NCBI RefSeq assembly: GCF_000225825.1 | Contig: NZ_AGBX01000001.1 | Coordinates: forward strand, 868,001-932,000 | DNA from: Brachybacterium squillarum M-6-3 | GTDB taxonomy: Bacteria > Actinomycetota > Actinomycetes > Actinomycetales > Dermabacteraceae | DNA length: 64,000 bases | Reading direction: 5' to 3' | Shown here: piece after piece, positions 52,507 through 60,958 of the stretch | How positions within the stretch are numbered: position 1 is the first letter of the stretch | Layout: each line of letters begins with the position of its first letter | Made by a program: the position numbers and the translations under genes | Notes under the pieces: model-generated | The model's database searches: none | What the model saw: only the letters and a program-made list of their open reading frames with translations | Told to the model about the DNA's origin: nothing

Positions 52507-53258
52507 TCACCATCGACAAGGTCGCCAAGACCTACTCGGAGACCGTGAGGATCGGCCCGGTTGACCTGGAGATCCCCGCCGGGGGCGTCACCGCGCTGGT
52601 CGGCCCCAACGGCGCCGGCAAGTCCACGCTGCTGACCATGGTGGGACGGCTGCTCGGCATGGACGAGGGCACCGTGGAGGTCGCCGGCTACGACGTCGGC
52701 TCCACCGCCTCGAAGGACCTCGCCAAGATCCTCTCCGTGCTGCGGCAGGAGAACCATTTCATCACCCGCCTCACCGTGCGGCAGCTGGTGGGCTTCGGTC
52801 GCTTCCCCTACTCGCAGGGCCGCATCACCCGCGAGGACGAGCAGAAGATCAGCGAGGCCATCGACTTCCTGGGCCTGACCGAGCTGGAGGGGCGCTACCT
52901 CGACCAGCTCTCCGGCGGGCAGCGGCAGCGGGCCTACGTGGCGATGGTGCTGGCGCAGGACACCGAGTACGTGCTGCTGGACGAGCCGCTGAACAACCTC
53001 GACATGCGCCACAGCGTGCAGATGATGGGCCGCCTGCGCGACGCCGCCCGAGAGCTGGGTCGCACCATCGTGGTGGTGCTGCACGACATCAACTTCGCCG
53101 CCCACTACTCCGACCGCATCGTGGCGATGAAGGACGGCGGTGTGGTCGAGACCGGCCCGGTCGCGGAGATCATGACCGATGCGGTGCTCACCCGGGTGTT
53201 CGACACCCCGGTGCAGGTCATCGAGGGCCCGACCGGGCCCCTCGCCGTCTACTACTGA
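52503..53258 (+). CDS. Iron-siderophore ABC transporter ATPase
   Basis: A 251-residue ATP-binding protein: Walker A LVGPNGAGKSTLLTMVGRL, Q-loop LSVLRQENHFITRLTVRQLV, signature LSGGQRQRAYVAMVLAQ, Walker B YVLLDEPLNNLDMRH and H-loop VVVLHDINFAAHYSDR. The GTG start overlaps the stop of permease 2 by four bases. The operon ends here; a near-perfect 30-base hairpin lies 39 bases further. Confidence 0.96.
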   Translation: MITIDKVAKTYSETVRIGPVDLEIPAGGVTALVGPNGAGKSTLLTMVGRLLGMDEGTVEVAGYDVGSTASKDLAKILSVLRQENHFITRLTVRQLVGFGRFPYSQGRITREDEQKISEAIDFLGLTELEGRYLDQLSGGQRQRAYVAMVLAQDTEYVLLDEPLNNLDMRHSVQMMGRLRDAARELGRTIVVVLHDINFAAHYSDRIVAMKDGGVVETGPVAEIMTDAVLTRVFDTPVQVIEGPTGPLAVYY

Positions 53259-53296
53259 GCCCCACCCGGCCGCCTACTCGGGCTAGTAGCCCAGAA

Positions 53297-53356
53297 ACCT
53301 GGCTGTGGTGGTAGGCAACCTGCACATGTGCAGGCTGCCCACCACCACAACCAGGT
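53297..53356. terminator. Loopless 30-base hairpin between convergent genes
   Basis: Two 30-base arms meet at a CACATGTG centre. They differ at three positions. On the plus strand all three would be A-C mismatches; in a minus-strand RNA all three become G-U pairs, so the minus RNA can fold completely. The element is downstream of the aldo/keto reductase stop (minus) and the ABC ATPase stop (plus). The left arm begins ACCTGGCTGTGGTGG. It is not related in sequence to repeats A-D. Confidence 0.78.
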
Positions 53357-53397
53357 CTGTGCACGCGGGACCGGGGTGAGGGCCCGCGGGGATCAGC

Positions 53398-54237
53398 TCA
53401 GGACTGGCCGAAGGTGGCGGGGTCGGCGCCGCCGCGGCCGTCGGGACGGTCCAGCGCGTCGATCGCGGCGACCTCCTCGGCGGTCAGCTCGATCTCGGCC
53501 GCCTCCAGGTTCTCCACGATGCGGGAGGGGGTGACGGACTTGGGCAGCGCCACGATGCCGTGGGCGATGTGCCAGGCCAGCACCACCTGGGCGGGGGAGA
53601 CGCCGCGCGCGGTGGCGATCGAGGTGATCGCGTCGTTCTCCAGCAGGTCGCTCTTTCCCTGGCCCAGCGGTCCCCAGGCCTCGGTGACGATGCCGTGCTC
53701 GGAGTGCAGCTCCCGCAGGGCGCGCTGCTGGAAGTAGGGGTGCAGCTCGATCTGGTGCACGGCCGGCGCCTCGCCGGTGGCCTCGATGATCTCGCGCAGC
53801 TGCTCGGCCGGGTAGTTCGAGACGCCGATGGACGTGGCGAGCCCGCGGTCGCGCAGCTCGATGAGGGTCTTCCAGGCCTCGAGGTACTGCCCCTGGGAGG
53901 GGACGGCCCAGTGCACGAGGTACAGGTCCACGTACTCCAGGCCCAGGCGCTCGAGGGAGCCCTCGAGGGCGGCCACGGCGTCGTCGTGGGCATGGGCGTC
54001 GTTCCACAGCTTGGTGGTCACGTACACCTGCTCACGGGGCAGGCCGGAGGCGCGCACGGCCTCGCCGACGCCCTCCTCGTTGCCGTAGATCTTCGCGGTG
54101 TCGACGTGGCGGTAGCCGGCGGTGAGGGCCTGGCCGGTGACGTCGGCGGCCTTGGCGGCGTCCACCTTGAACACGCCGTAGCCGAGCTGGGGGATCGTGC
54201 GGCCGTCGTTCAGGGGGAGCGGGGCGACGGGGGTCAT
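53398..54237 (-). CDS. Aldo/keto reductase (2,5-diketo-gluconate reductase-like)
   Basis: A 279-residue NADPH-dependent reductase with the AKR tetrad: D in GYRHVDTAKIYGNEEGVGEA, Y in IYGNEE, K in VYVTTKLWND and H in LYLVHWAVPS. Further family signatures are LGLEYVDLYLVHW, GVSNYPAEQLREI and HQIELHPYFQQ. The end VALPKSVTPSRIVENLEAAE fits the cofactor-binding IPKS-type loop. It reduces aldehydes or ketones in the cytosol; the substrate is not clear. The ATG at 54237 has AAGGAC upstream. It ends at the palindrome 53297. Confidence 0.95.
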   Translation of the reverse strand: MTPVAPLPLNDGRTIPQLGYGVFKVDAAKAADVTGQALTAGYRHVDTAKIYGNEEGVGEAVRASGLPREQVYVTTKLWNDAHAHDDAVAALEGSLERLGLEYVDLYLVHWAVPSQGQYLEAWKTLIELRDRGLATSIGVSNYPAEQLREIIEATGEAPAVHQIELHPYFQQRALRELHSEHGIVTEAWGPLGQGKSDLLENDAITSIATARGVSPAQVVLAWHIAHGIVALPKSVTPSRIVENLEAAEIELTAEEVAAIDALDRPDGRGGADPATFGQS

Positions 54238-54358
54238 GGCGGTGTCCTTCCGGTCGGGTGCGGTCGGGGCTCGGAGGGCGTCGGGATCGTTCCCGGCTCG
54301 CTCCGAGCGAGCGATCCTACGATGGCCCCATGTGCTCAGCCTGTGCAAGGGGATGGCG

Positions 54359-55921
54359 ATGAACCCCGCCCGTTCGGCGCGGTTGGTCCCCCTTCGGCGA
54401 GCGATTCCCGAGGCCCCGCCCCGCTACGACCATGAGCAGGGCCACACCCCTGCCCCCGGCCGCTTCGAGCTGTACGCGCTGCTGGACACCCTGTTCATCA
54501 TCGCGGGCCTGGTGGTCTCGATCTGGCTGGCCCTGCTCTACCTCATCGAGGGCTTCTCCCTGACCCCGGTGCGGCTGCTGTACCTGGTGGGCTTCTGGGT
54601 GCTGCTGACCTACATCACCCTGCCGCGGCTGCACCAGCTGATGACCTGGATCTACCTGCCGGACTACTTCTTCGGCCGCACCCGCACCACCGAGGGCGTG
54701 CTCTCGGACCCGGTGAACCTGGCGCTGGACGGCGACGAGGAGGACATCCACGTGGCGATGCGCCGCGCCGGCTGGGTGCTCGCCGAGGAGCGCACCCTCT
54801 CCTCGGCCTGGGACATGATCCGCTCCACGGTGCTGCGCCGCTCCTACCCCTCCGCGCCCGTCTCCGACCTGTACCTGATGGACCGCCGCCACGACTTCAC
54901 CTACCAGCAGGAGGTGGGCGGCACCACCGCCAAGCGCCACCACGTGCGCTTCTGGAAGATGCCCCCGGACTTCGTGCTGCCCGGCGGCTACCGGGCCGAC
55001 TGGCTGGCCGCCGGCACCTACGACCGCGCCGTGGGCTTCTCCTTCTTCACCCTGCAGGTCACGCACCGCATCGACGAGAACACCGACGTGGAGCGGGACT
55101 ACATCATCGACACGGTCCGCTACGCCGACCCCGGGGTGGGCGTCGAGGTGATCAAGGAGTTCTCCACCTCCTACCAGTCCCGCAACGGCCAGGGCGACCG
55201 CTTCACCACCGACGGGGACCTGCCGATCCTCGACGTCTCGGGCTGCAACGAGCGCTCCGACGGCGCCACCGCGCTGATGCTGCCGCGGCACCGCCCCACC
55301 GGCTCCAGCGTGATGACGGCCCGCGCCCACCGCGCCACCCAGTCGGCCCTCGCCGCGGCCCGCAGCCGCCGGGGGAAGGCCGCGGCGGCGGGAGCGGGCG
55401 GCTCGGCCGCCTTCGCCGAGGAGATCGCCGCGCAGTGGCAGGGCACCGTGGACGACGTGCACGAGGCCTTCGCGAGCGCCGCCGACCACCACCTGCCGCC
55501 GCCCACCATCGTGTTCACCGCCCTGCTGGTGGCGATCCAGACCGGGCTCGTGATCGCCCGCTGGGTGGGGGAGCTGCTGGGGGTGGACCTCTCGGGCCTC
55601 ACCCCGGACGCCTCGCTGCTGTTCCCCGAGAACGTCTCCCTGGTGGTCTCGACCGTGTTCGTGCTGGCCCTGGTGGTGCTCGTGGCCGGGGTGTTCCGCC
55701 GCAGCCGCTGGTCGCGGATCGCCCTGATGGCCCTGTTCACCGTCGACGCCGCGACCCGTCTGCTGATCGCCACCGCCGGCTCGGGGGACGTGGCCCACGC
55801 CCTGCTGGTGGGGGCCGGGGCCTCGGCGCTCGGCGTGCTCGCGATCTCTTCCGACGCCTCTCGGCTGTGGGTGCAGACGCAGCGCCTGCCCACGCGGGTG
55901 ATCGAGGGCACCCTGGGGTAG
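54359..55921 (+). CDS. LssY_C-like membrane protein
   Basis: A 520-residue protein. Two helices near residues 38-58 and 65-85 precede an LssY_C domain (DPVNLALDGDEEDIHVAMRR, AGWVLAEERTLSSAWDMIRS, APVSDLYLMDRRHDFTYQQE, TTAKRHHVRFWKM, RIDENTDVERDYIIDTV). After a linker, four further hydrophobic segments (about 395-510) complete it. LssY_C is found with PAP2 lipid phosphatases, but no PAP2 motif is seen here. The ATG at 54359 is chosen because AAGGGG lies at a proper distance; the ATG six bases upstream is too close. It is followed 42 bases later by the permease gene. Confidence 0.8.
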   Translation: MNPARSARLVPLRRAIPEAPPRYDHEQGHTPAPGRFELYALLDTLFIIAGLVVSIWLALLYLIEGFSLTPVRLLYLVGFWVLLTYITLPRLHQLMTWIYLPDYFFGRTRTTEGVLSDPVNLALDGDEEDIHVAMRRAGWVLAEERTLSSAWDMIRSTVLRRSYPSAPVSDLYLMDRRHDFTYQQEVGGTTAKRHHVRFWKMPPDFVLPGGYRADWLAAGTYDRAVGFSFFTLQVTHRIDENTDVERDYIIDTVRYADPGVGVEVIKEFSTSYQSRNGQGDRFTTDGDLPILDVSGCNERSDGATALMLPRHRPTGSSVMTARAHRATQSALAAARSRRGKAAAAGAGGSAAFAEEIAAQWQGTVDDVHEAFASAADHHLPPPTIVFTALLVAIQTGLVIARWVGELLGVDLSGLTPDASLLFPENVSLVVSTVFVLALVVLVAGVFRRSRWSRIALMALFTVDAATRLLIATAGSGDVAHALLVGAGASALGVLAISSDASRLWVQTQRLPTRVIEGTLG

Positions 55922-55963
55922 GCTCAGCGCACCTTTCCAGCGATCCGAGAGGATCCCCTCCCC

Positions 55964-57415
55964 ATGAGCGAGAGCACCGGGACCTCCCCCGCGCCGGGCG
56001 CCGCCTCCGACAGCGACGGCCAGAACCCCGGCGGCGAGCTCAAGCAGGCGATCACGCCGAAGCTGCTGCTGCTGTTCATCGTCGGCGACATCCTCGGCAC
56101 CGGCGTGTACGCCCTCACCGGCCGGGTGGCCGGCGAGGTGGGCGGCGCCGGCTGGCTGCCGATCATCCTGGCCTTCGCGGTCGCGATGGTGACCGCCCTG
56201 TCCTACCTGGAGATGGTCACCAAGTACCCGCGCGCCGGCGGCGCCGGGCACTACATCCACAAGGCCTTCGGGATGCACTTCCTGACCTTCATGGTGACCT
56301 TCGCGGTGCTCTCCTCCGGCATCACCTCCGCCTCGACCTCCTCCGTGTTCCTGGCGGAGAACGTGCTGGCCGCCTTCGGCCTCACCGAGAGCATGGGCGC
56401 CGACGCCGCCCGCCTGATCTCGACGATCATCGCCGTGTGCTTCGTGGTGCTGATCGCCTGCGTGAACATGTACGGCGTCAGCGAGTCCGTGAAGTTCAAC
56501 GTGGTGCTCACCCTCATCGAGCTGACCGGCCTGGCGCTGGTGATCCTGGTGGGCTTCTGGGCCATCGGCCGCGGCGAGGCCGATTTCTCGCAGGTCATCC
56601 TGTTCGAGACCCCCGAGGACAAGGGCCTGTTCATGGCCGTCATCGGGGCGACCGCGCTGGCCTTCTTCTCGATGGTGGGCTTCGAGGACTCGGTGAACAT
56701 GGCCGAGGAGGTCGTGGACCCGGTCAGGAACTTCCCGCGCGCCCTGATCACCGGCCTGTCGATCACCGGCGTGGTCTACGTGCTGGTCTCCGTGACCGCC
56801 GTGGCGATCGTGCCGATCGGGGACCTGCAGACCGCCACCACTCCGCTGCTGACCGTGGTCGAGGTGGGCGCCCCGAACCTGCCGATCGGCGAGATCTTCC
56901 CCTTCATCTCGATCTTCGCGGTGGCCAACACCGTGCTGATCAACATGATGATGGCCTCCCGCCTGCTGTACGGCATGTCCCGCCAGGGCGTGCTGCCGGG
57001 CTTCCTGCGCTACGTGCTGCCGGGCCGCCAGACCCCCTGGGCCGGCATCGTGTTCTCCACCGCGCTGGCGGTGGGCCTGATCCTCACGGTGCGCTTCGTG
57101 CTGAACGAGGAGACCATCGGTGCGCTCGGCTCCACCACCGCCCTGCTGCTGCTGGCCGTGTTCGGCCTGGTGAACATCGCGGTGCTGGTGCTGCGCAAGG
57201 ACACCGTGCGCACCAAGCACTACCGCACCCCCACGGTGCTGCCGTACATCGGCGCGTTCACCACGCTGTTCCTGGTGGGCCCCTGGGCGCAGGAGACCCG
57301 CAACTACGTGATCGCGGGCGCGCTGCTCGGCATCGGCCTCGTGCTGTACATCTGCTCCTGGATCTACAACCGCGCGATCCGCTCCCGGCGCACCCGCTTC
57401 CACGACCTCGACTGA
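55964..57415 (+). CDS. APC-family amino-acid permease
   Basis: A 483-residue, 12-helix carrier of the APC superfamily. Early motifs are LLFIVGDILGTGVYALTGRV, AGEVGGAGWLPIILAFAVAM, SYLEMVTKYPRAGGAGHYIH, and later GATALAFFSMVGFEDSVNMA with EEVVDPVRNFPRALITGLSI. The GxG(V)YA motif of helix 1 and the FxxVGFEDs motif of helix 6 are the substrate-binding unwound segments. It imports amino acids with H+ or Na+; specificity unknown. The universal-stress-protein gene follows in the same direction, a frequent pairing. Confidence 0.93.
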   Translation: MSESTGTSPAPGAASDSDGQNPGGELKQAITPKLLLLFIVGDILGTGVYALTGRVAGEVGGAGWLPIILAFAVAMVTALSYLEMVTKYPRAGGAGHYIHKAFGMHFLTFMVTFAVLSSGITSASTSSVFLAENVLAAFGLTESMGADAARLISTIIAVCFVVLIACVNMYGVSESVKFNVVLTLIELTGLALVILVGFWAIGRGEADFSQVILFETPEDKGLFMAVIGATALAFFSMVGFEDSVNMAEEVVDPVRNFPRALITGLSITGVVYVLVSVTAVAIVPIGDLQTATTPLLTVVEVGAPNLPIGEIFPFISIFAVANTVLINMMMASRLLYGMSRQGVLPGFLRYVLPGRQTPWAGIVFSTALAVGLILTVRFVLNEETIGALGSTTALLLLAVFGLVNIAVLVLRKDTVRTKHYRTPTVLPYIGAFTTLFLVGPWAQETRNYVIAGALLGIGLVLYICSWIYNRAIRSRRTRFHDLD

Positions 57416-57481
57416 GCCCCGCGGGGCGGCGCCGTGGCCGCCCCCGGGGTCCCACCGCCCGCCGTCCAGACAGGGGAGACC

Positions 57482-57895
57482 ATGCCCACCGTCCTGCTCG
57501 CCTACGTCCCCAGCGCCAGCAGCGAGGCCGCGCTCACCTTCGCGGTGGAGGATGCCCTGCGCCGCGACGCCGCCCTGGTGGTGCTCGCCTCCGACGCCGG
57601 CGCCGACCCCCGCAAGGCCCGCGGGGTCACCGACCCGCGGCCGCTCGCCGAGCGCCTCGCCGAGACCGGCCTCGAGCTGGACCTGCGCACGGTCCCGCGC
57701 CGCGACGACCCGGCCGACGACATCCTCGACGCGATCGACGAGATGCACCCGGACCTGGTGGTGCTCGGCATCCGCCGCCGCACCCCGATCGGCAAGTTCC
57801 TGCTGGGCTCCACCTCGCAGCGCGTGGTCATGGAGTCCACCGCCCCGGTGACCCTGGTCAAGCCCGCCTCGTTCCGGGCTCCCTCGCGCCCCTGA
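57482..57895 (+). CDS. Universal stress protein (UspA family)
   Basis: A 137-residue UspA-like protein: TVLLAYVPSASSEAALTFAV, EDALRRDAALVVLASD, and the terminal nucleotide-binding signature LVVLGIRRRTPIGKFLLGST with SQRVVMESTAPVTLV (G-x2-G-x9-G(S/T)-type, here GIRRRTPIGKFLLGS). A GGGGAG sequence precedes the ATG. It probably senses ATP or AMP and may regulate the permease encoded just upstream, as proposed for permease-Usp pairs. Confidence 0.92.
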   Translation: MPTVLLAYVPSASSEAALTFAVEDALRRDAALVVLASDAGADPRKARGVTDPRPLAERLAETGLELDLRTVPRRDDPADDILDAIDEMHPDLVVLGIRRRTPIGKFLLGSTSQRVVMESTAPVTLVKPASFRAPSRP

Positions 57896-57908
57896 GCTGC
57901 ACGATCCG

Positions 57909-57930
57909 GCGCTGAGGCGCCTCGCAGCGC
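57909..57930. terminator. Hairpin after the permease-usp pair
   Basis: GCGCTG and CAGCGC enclose the palindrome AGGCGCCT. It lies 14 bases after the uspA stop. The stem is interrupted and there is no U-run. Confidence 0.45.
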
Positions 57931-57971
57931 GGCGTCACCGCCCCTCGCGGTGCGGCCGGATTGTCGGGCTC

Positions 57972-58005
57972 GTTCGCCCACTGTTCCCCTCGACGTTCAC
58001 CCGGG
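57972..58005 (+). promoter_or_regulatory. PHO-box-like direct repeats upstream of phoX
   Basis: Three GTTC-led units occur in a row: GTTCGCCCACT (57972), GTTCCCCTCGAC (57983) and GTTCACCCGGGC (57995), with 11- and 12-base spacing. The Streptomyces PHO box is an 11-base direct repeat of the form GTTCACCYRNC bound by PhoP. It lies 100 bases before the PhoX start, and the encoded protein is a phosphatase, so PhoP control is a good inference. Confidence 0.68.
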
Positions 58006-58105
58006 CGACGCCCGCTGGTGATCGGGGCCTCATGATGCTGTCGCACTGTCATCTCGACCGTTCCGCCCTGGCGGCGCGGGCCCCGACGACAGCGAAGGAA
58101 TCCCC

Positions 58106-60700
58106 GTGGCCCTCATCGACCTCCCCCTCCTCATGAAGGATCACGTGGCGGGCAAGCGCTCGCCCGTGACCTGCGCGCTGAAGTGCGGCAACCAGTGCCT
58201 CAGCCCCACCTGCAACACCAGCTCCAACGGATACTTCCGCGACGTGGTCTCCGCGGCACTGCGCCGCCGCACCCTGCTGGGCGGCACCGCCGCCGGCGCC
58301 CTGGCCCTCAGCGTGGCCGGCCCCGCGACCGCCGCGCCCGCCGCTCCGGGCGTCCCCGCGGCCCCGGCGCCCGCCGCCCCCGGCGGCAGCGCCCTCGATT
58401 TCACCGCGATCGACCCCGTGGACTGGGAGACCGACGAGTTCACCGTCCCCGAGGGCTTCGCCTGGCACCCGATCATCCGCTGGGGCGACAAGCTCTTCGC
58501 CGACGCCCCCGACTTCGACTGGGACGCCCAGAGCGCCGAGGCGCAGCGCGTGCAGTTCGGCTACAACAACGACTACACGGAGATCCAGGAGATCCCGGGC
58601 ACCGACGGGCTCGGCGCCGTGATGTTCGTGAACCACGAGTACACCAACGAGAACATCATGCTGCCCGCCGGCACCGACCCCACGGCCGTCGCCGAGATCG
58701 GCCTGGCCGCGCACGGCTTCACCGTCGTCGACCTGGAGCGGGACTCCCGGGAGGAGCCCTACCGCTACGTGGTGGACGGCGAGCACAACCGCCGCTACCT
58801 CGACGACACCGCGTACGCCTTCACCGGCCCCGCCGCCGGCGACGAGCTGCTGCGGACCAGCCAGTTCCCCGAGGGCACCACCACCGAGGGCACCTTCGGC
58901 AACTGCTCCGGCGGCCTCACCCCCTGGGGCACCCTGCTCAGCGGCGAGGAGAACTTCCACGGCTACTTCCGCGGCGCCGGCACCAGCGAGGAGGATGCCC
59001 GCTACGGCCTGGTCGACGAGGCCACCGCCCGGGGCTGGGAGAACGTGGATCCGCGCTTCGACCTGCGCACCGAGGGCCTGGAGAACTCCGCCCACCACTT
59101 CGGCTGGATCGTCGAGGTGGACCCCTGGGACCCCGAGTCCACCCCGAGGAAGCACACCTCGCTGGGCCGCTTCAAGCACGAGGGCGCCAACGTGATCGTC
59201 GCCGAGGACGGCCGCGTGGTCGCCTACTCCGGCGACGACGAGCGCTTCGACTACCTCTACAAGTTCGTCTCCCGCGACACGTACATCGAGGGCGACCGCG
59301 AGCACAACAAGACCCTGCTCGAGCACGGCGACCTCTACGTCGCGAAGTTCACCGGGAACTCCCCGGCCGCCGAGATCGACGGCACCGGCGCCCTTCCCTC
59401 CGACGACGCCTTCGGCGGCTCCGGCGAGTGGCTGCCGCTGGTCGTGGACGGCGAGTCCCAGGTGGAGGGCTTCACCACCGCCGAGGTGCTGGTGCTGACC
59501 CGCCTCGCCGCCGACCAGGTGGGGCCCACCAAGATGGATCGCTGCGAGGACGTCGAGCCCTCCCTGGCCTCCCGCAAGGTGTACGTGGCCTGCACGAACA
59601 ACTCCAACCGCGGCGTGGACGACTATGCGGGACCTGACGAGACCAACCCCCGCAGCCGCAACCGCGACGGCCACGTGGTGGAGATCGACGAGCAGGGCGA
59701 CCAGACCTCCACCGGCTTCGCCTGGAACCTGCTGCTGGTCTGCGGCGACCCCGCCCAGAACGAGGCCACCTACTTCGGCGGCTTCCCCGCCGACCAGGTC
59801 TCCCCGATCTCCTGCCCCGACAACCTGGCCTTCGACTCGGTGGGCAACCTCTGGATCTCCACCGACGGCGCCCCCAGCAGCATCGGCTACAACGACGGCC
59901 TGTTCCGCGTGACCCTCGACGGGGACGAGCGCGGCCGGGTCGAGCAGTTCCTCTCCGTCCCCCGTGACGCCGAGACCTGCGGGCCCATCGTCCGCGACGC
60001 CGACCTCACCGCCTTCGTCTCCGTGCAGCACCCCGGCGAGGACGGCGAGTTCGACGCCCAGGTCTCCTTCTTCCCCGACTTCGACGGCACCGGCCCCCGC
60101 CCCACCGTGGTGCAGGTGCTGCCCGAGGCCGACGAGGAGGAGCCCTTCACCGACATGGGCCCCGGCGACGAGCACTACGAGGCGGTGCTCTGGGCCTACC
60201 GGGAGGGCATCGCGAAGGGCTACGACGACGGCACCTTCCGCCCCACCCAGGCGGTGAACCGCGATGCGATGGCGGCGTTCCTGCACCGCCTGGCGGGCTC
60301 GCCGGAGGTGACGATGCCCCGGACGCGCCCCTTCTCGGACGTGGTCGACGGCCAGGAGCACGAGGAGGCGATCATCTGGGCGTACCAGCAGGGCATCACG
60401 ACCGGCTGGGCCGACCGCACCTTCCGGCCCACCGAGTCGATCACCCGCGACGCGATGGCCGCCTTCGTGTACCGCTACGCCGGCTCGCCCGAGGTGGAGA
60501 CCCCCACCTCCCGGCCCTTCCCGGACGTGCCGGCCGGCAGCCAGTTCGCCCGCGAGATCGCCTGGCTGAAGGCCGAGGGGATCACCACCGGCTGGTCCGA
60601 CGGCACCTACCGGCCGCTGTCCCCGATGAACCGCGACGCCACCGCGGCCTTCCTGTACCGGATGCGGGAGGAGCAGGGGATCACCTTCCGCAGCCGCTGA
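58106..60700 (+). CDS. phoX: PhoX-family alkaline phosphatase with three C-terminal SLH repeats
   Basis: An 864-residue exported phosphatase. The N-terminal segment has a conserved Cys cluster (CALKCGNQCLSPTC near residue 25) and then a Tat signal RRRTLLGGTAAGALALSVAG. The PhoX propeller follows: FVNHEYTNENIMLPAGTD, FGNCSGGLTPWGTLLSGEEN, HHFGWIVEVDPWDPES, KHEGANVIVAEDGRVVAYSG and VYVACTNNSNRG with its Ca/Fe-site residues. The PhoX part ends near residue 685. Three SLH repeats then follow (AVLWAYREGIAKGYDDGTFR, AIIWAYQQGITTGWADRTFR and AWLKAEGITTGWSDGTYR), which would bind the wall. GTG start after GAAGGA. PhoX with SLH anchoring is not usual. Confidence 0.95.
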   Translation: MALIDLPLLMKDHVAGKRSPVTCALKCGNQCLSPTCNTSSNGYFRDVVSAALRRRTLLGGTAAGALALSVAGPATAAPAAPGVPAAPAPAAPGGSALDFTAIDPVDWETDEFTVPEGFAWHPIIRWGDKLFADAPDFDWDAQSAEAQRVQFGYNNDYTEIQEIPGTDGLGAVMFVNHEYTNENIMLPAGTDPTAVAEIGLAAHGFTVVDLERDSREEPYRYVVDGEHNRRYLDDTAYAFTGPAAGDELLRTSQFPEGTTTEGTFGNCSGGLTPWGTLLSGEENFHGYFRGAGTSEEDARYGLVDEATARGWENVDPRFDLRTEGLENSAHHFGWIVEVDPWDPESTPRKHTSLGRFKHEGANVIVAEDGRVVAYSGDDERFDYLYKFVSRDTYIEGDREHNKTLLEHGDLYVAKFTGNSPAAEIDGTGALPSDDAFGGSGEWLPLVVDGESQVEGFTTAEVLVLTRLAADQVGPTKMDRCEDVEPSLASRKVYVACTNNSNRGVDDYAGPDETNPRSRNRDGHVVEIDEQGDQTSTGFAWNLLLVCGDPAQNEATYFGGFPADQVSPISCPDNLAFDSVGNLWISTDGAPSSIGYNDGLFRVTLDGDERGRVEQFLSVPRDAETCGPIVRDADLTAFVSVQHPGEDGEFDAQVSFFPDFDGTGPRPTVVQVLPEADEEEPFTDMGPGDEHYEAVLWAYREGIAKGYDDGTFRPTQAVNRDAMAAFLHRLAGSPEVTMPRTRPFSDVVDGQEHEEAIIWAYQQGITTGWADRTFRPTESITRDAMAAFVYRYAGSPEVETPTSRPFPDVPAGSQFAREIAWLKAEGITTGWSDGTYRPLSPMNRDATAAFLYRMREEQGITFRSR

Positions 60701-60883
60701 GGCGCCGTCGCCCCAGCCGTGTCCAGCCCGAACCAGCCCCTTCTGCGGGGCCGGCGAGGTGATCTCTCCCACGGGGGACGGCCGATCCGGCCGTCCCCCG
60801 CAGCCGTCCCGGACCCCTCGAGGCTTATTTCTCTCCGCGTGCGCCCGCGAGGCCCCACGAGGTCCAGCGCCGCCGGGACCGAG

Positions 60884-60912
60884 TTGGGGCGTTTCCGAGC
60901 ACTCGCTAGAAT
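60884..60912 (+). promoter_or_regulatory. Promoter of the Mrp antiporter operon
   Basis: TAGAAT (60907-60912) is a near-consensus -10, unusual in this GC background. A weak TTGGGG -35 lies 17 bases upstream. The first ATG is eight bases after TAGAAT, the distance expected for a leaderless transcript starting at that ATG. The rest of the 60701-60883 gap has no gene I can support. Confidence 0.65.
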
Positions 60913-60919
60913 CCCCGCC

Positions 60920-60958
60920 ATGACCCGCCACGACACCACCGCCGGGCCGGGGTGCTGA
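60920..60958 (+). CDS. Leaderless 12-codon ORF overlapping mrpA
   Basis: ATG at the predicted transcription start encodes MTRHDTTAGPGC and stops at 60956-60958. Its last codons overlap the mrpA GTG (60952), so ribosomes ending here could reinitiate on mrpA, which has no good ribosome site of its own. Whether the peptide matters, or only the coupling, is unknown. Confidence 0.45.
   Translation: MTRHDTTAGPGC

Noticed and set aside
54317..57748. Very long antisense open frame of more than 1100 codons
   Set aside because: It lies opposite three genes with strong family matches. Its translation is low-complexity (Gly, His, Gln, Asp, Arg-rich), as expected for antisense frames in very GC-rich DNA.
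58049..60931. 960-codon frame on the minus strand across phoX
   Set aside because: It mirrors the phoX codons; Gly/Val/Ala/His-rich with no family signal, and phoX is clear on the other strand.
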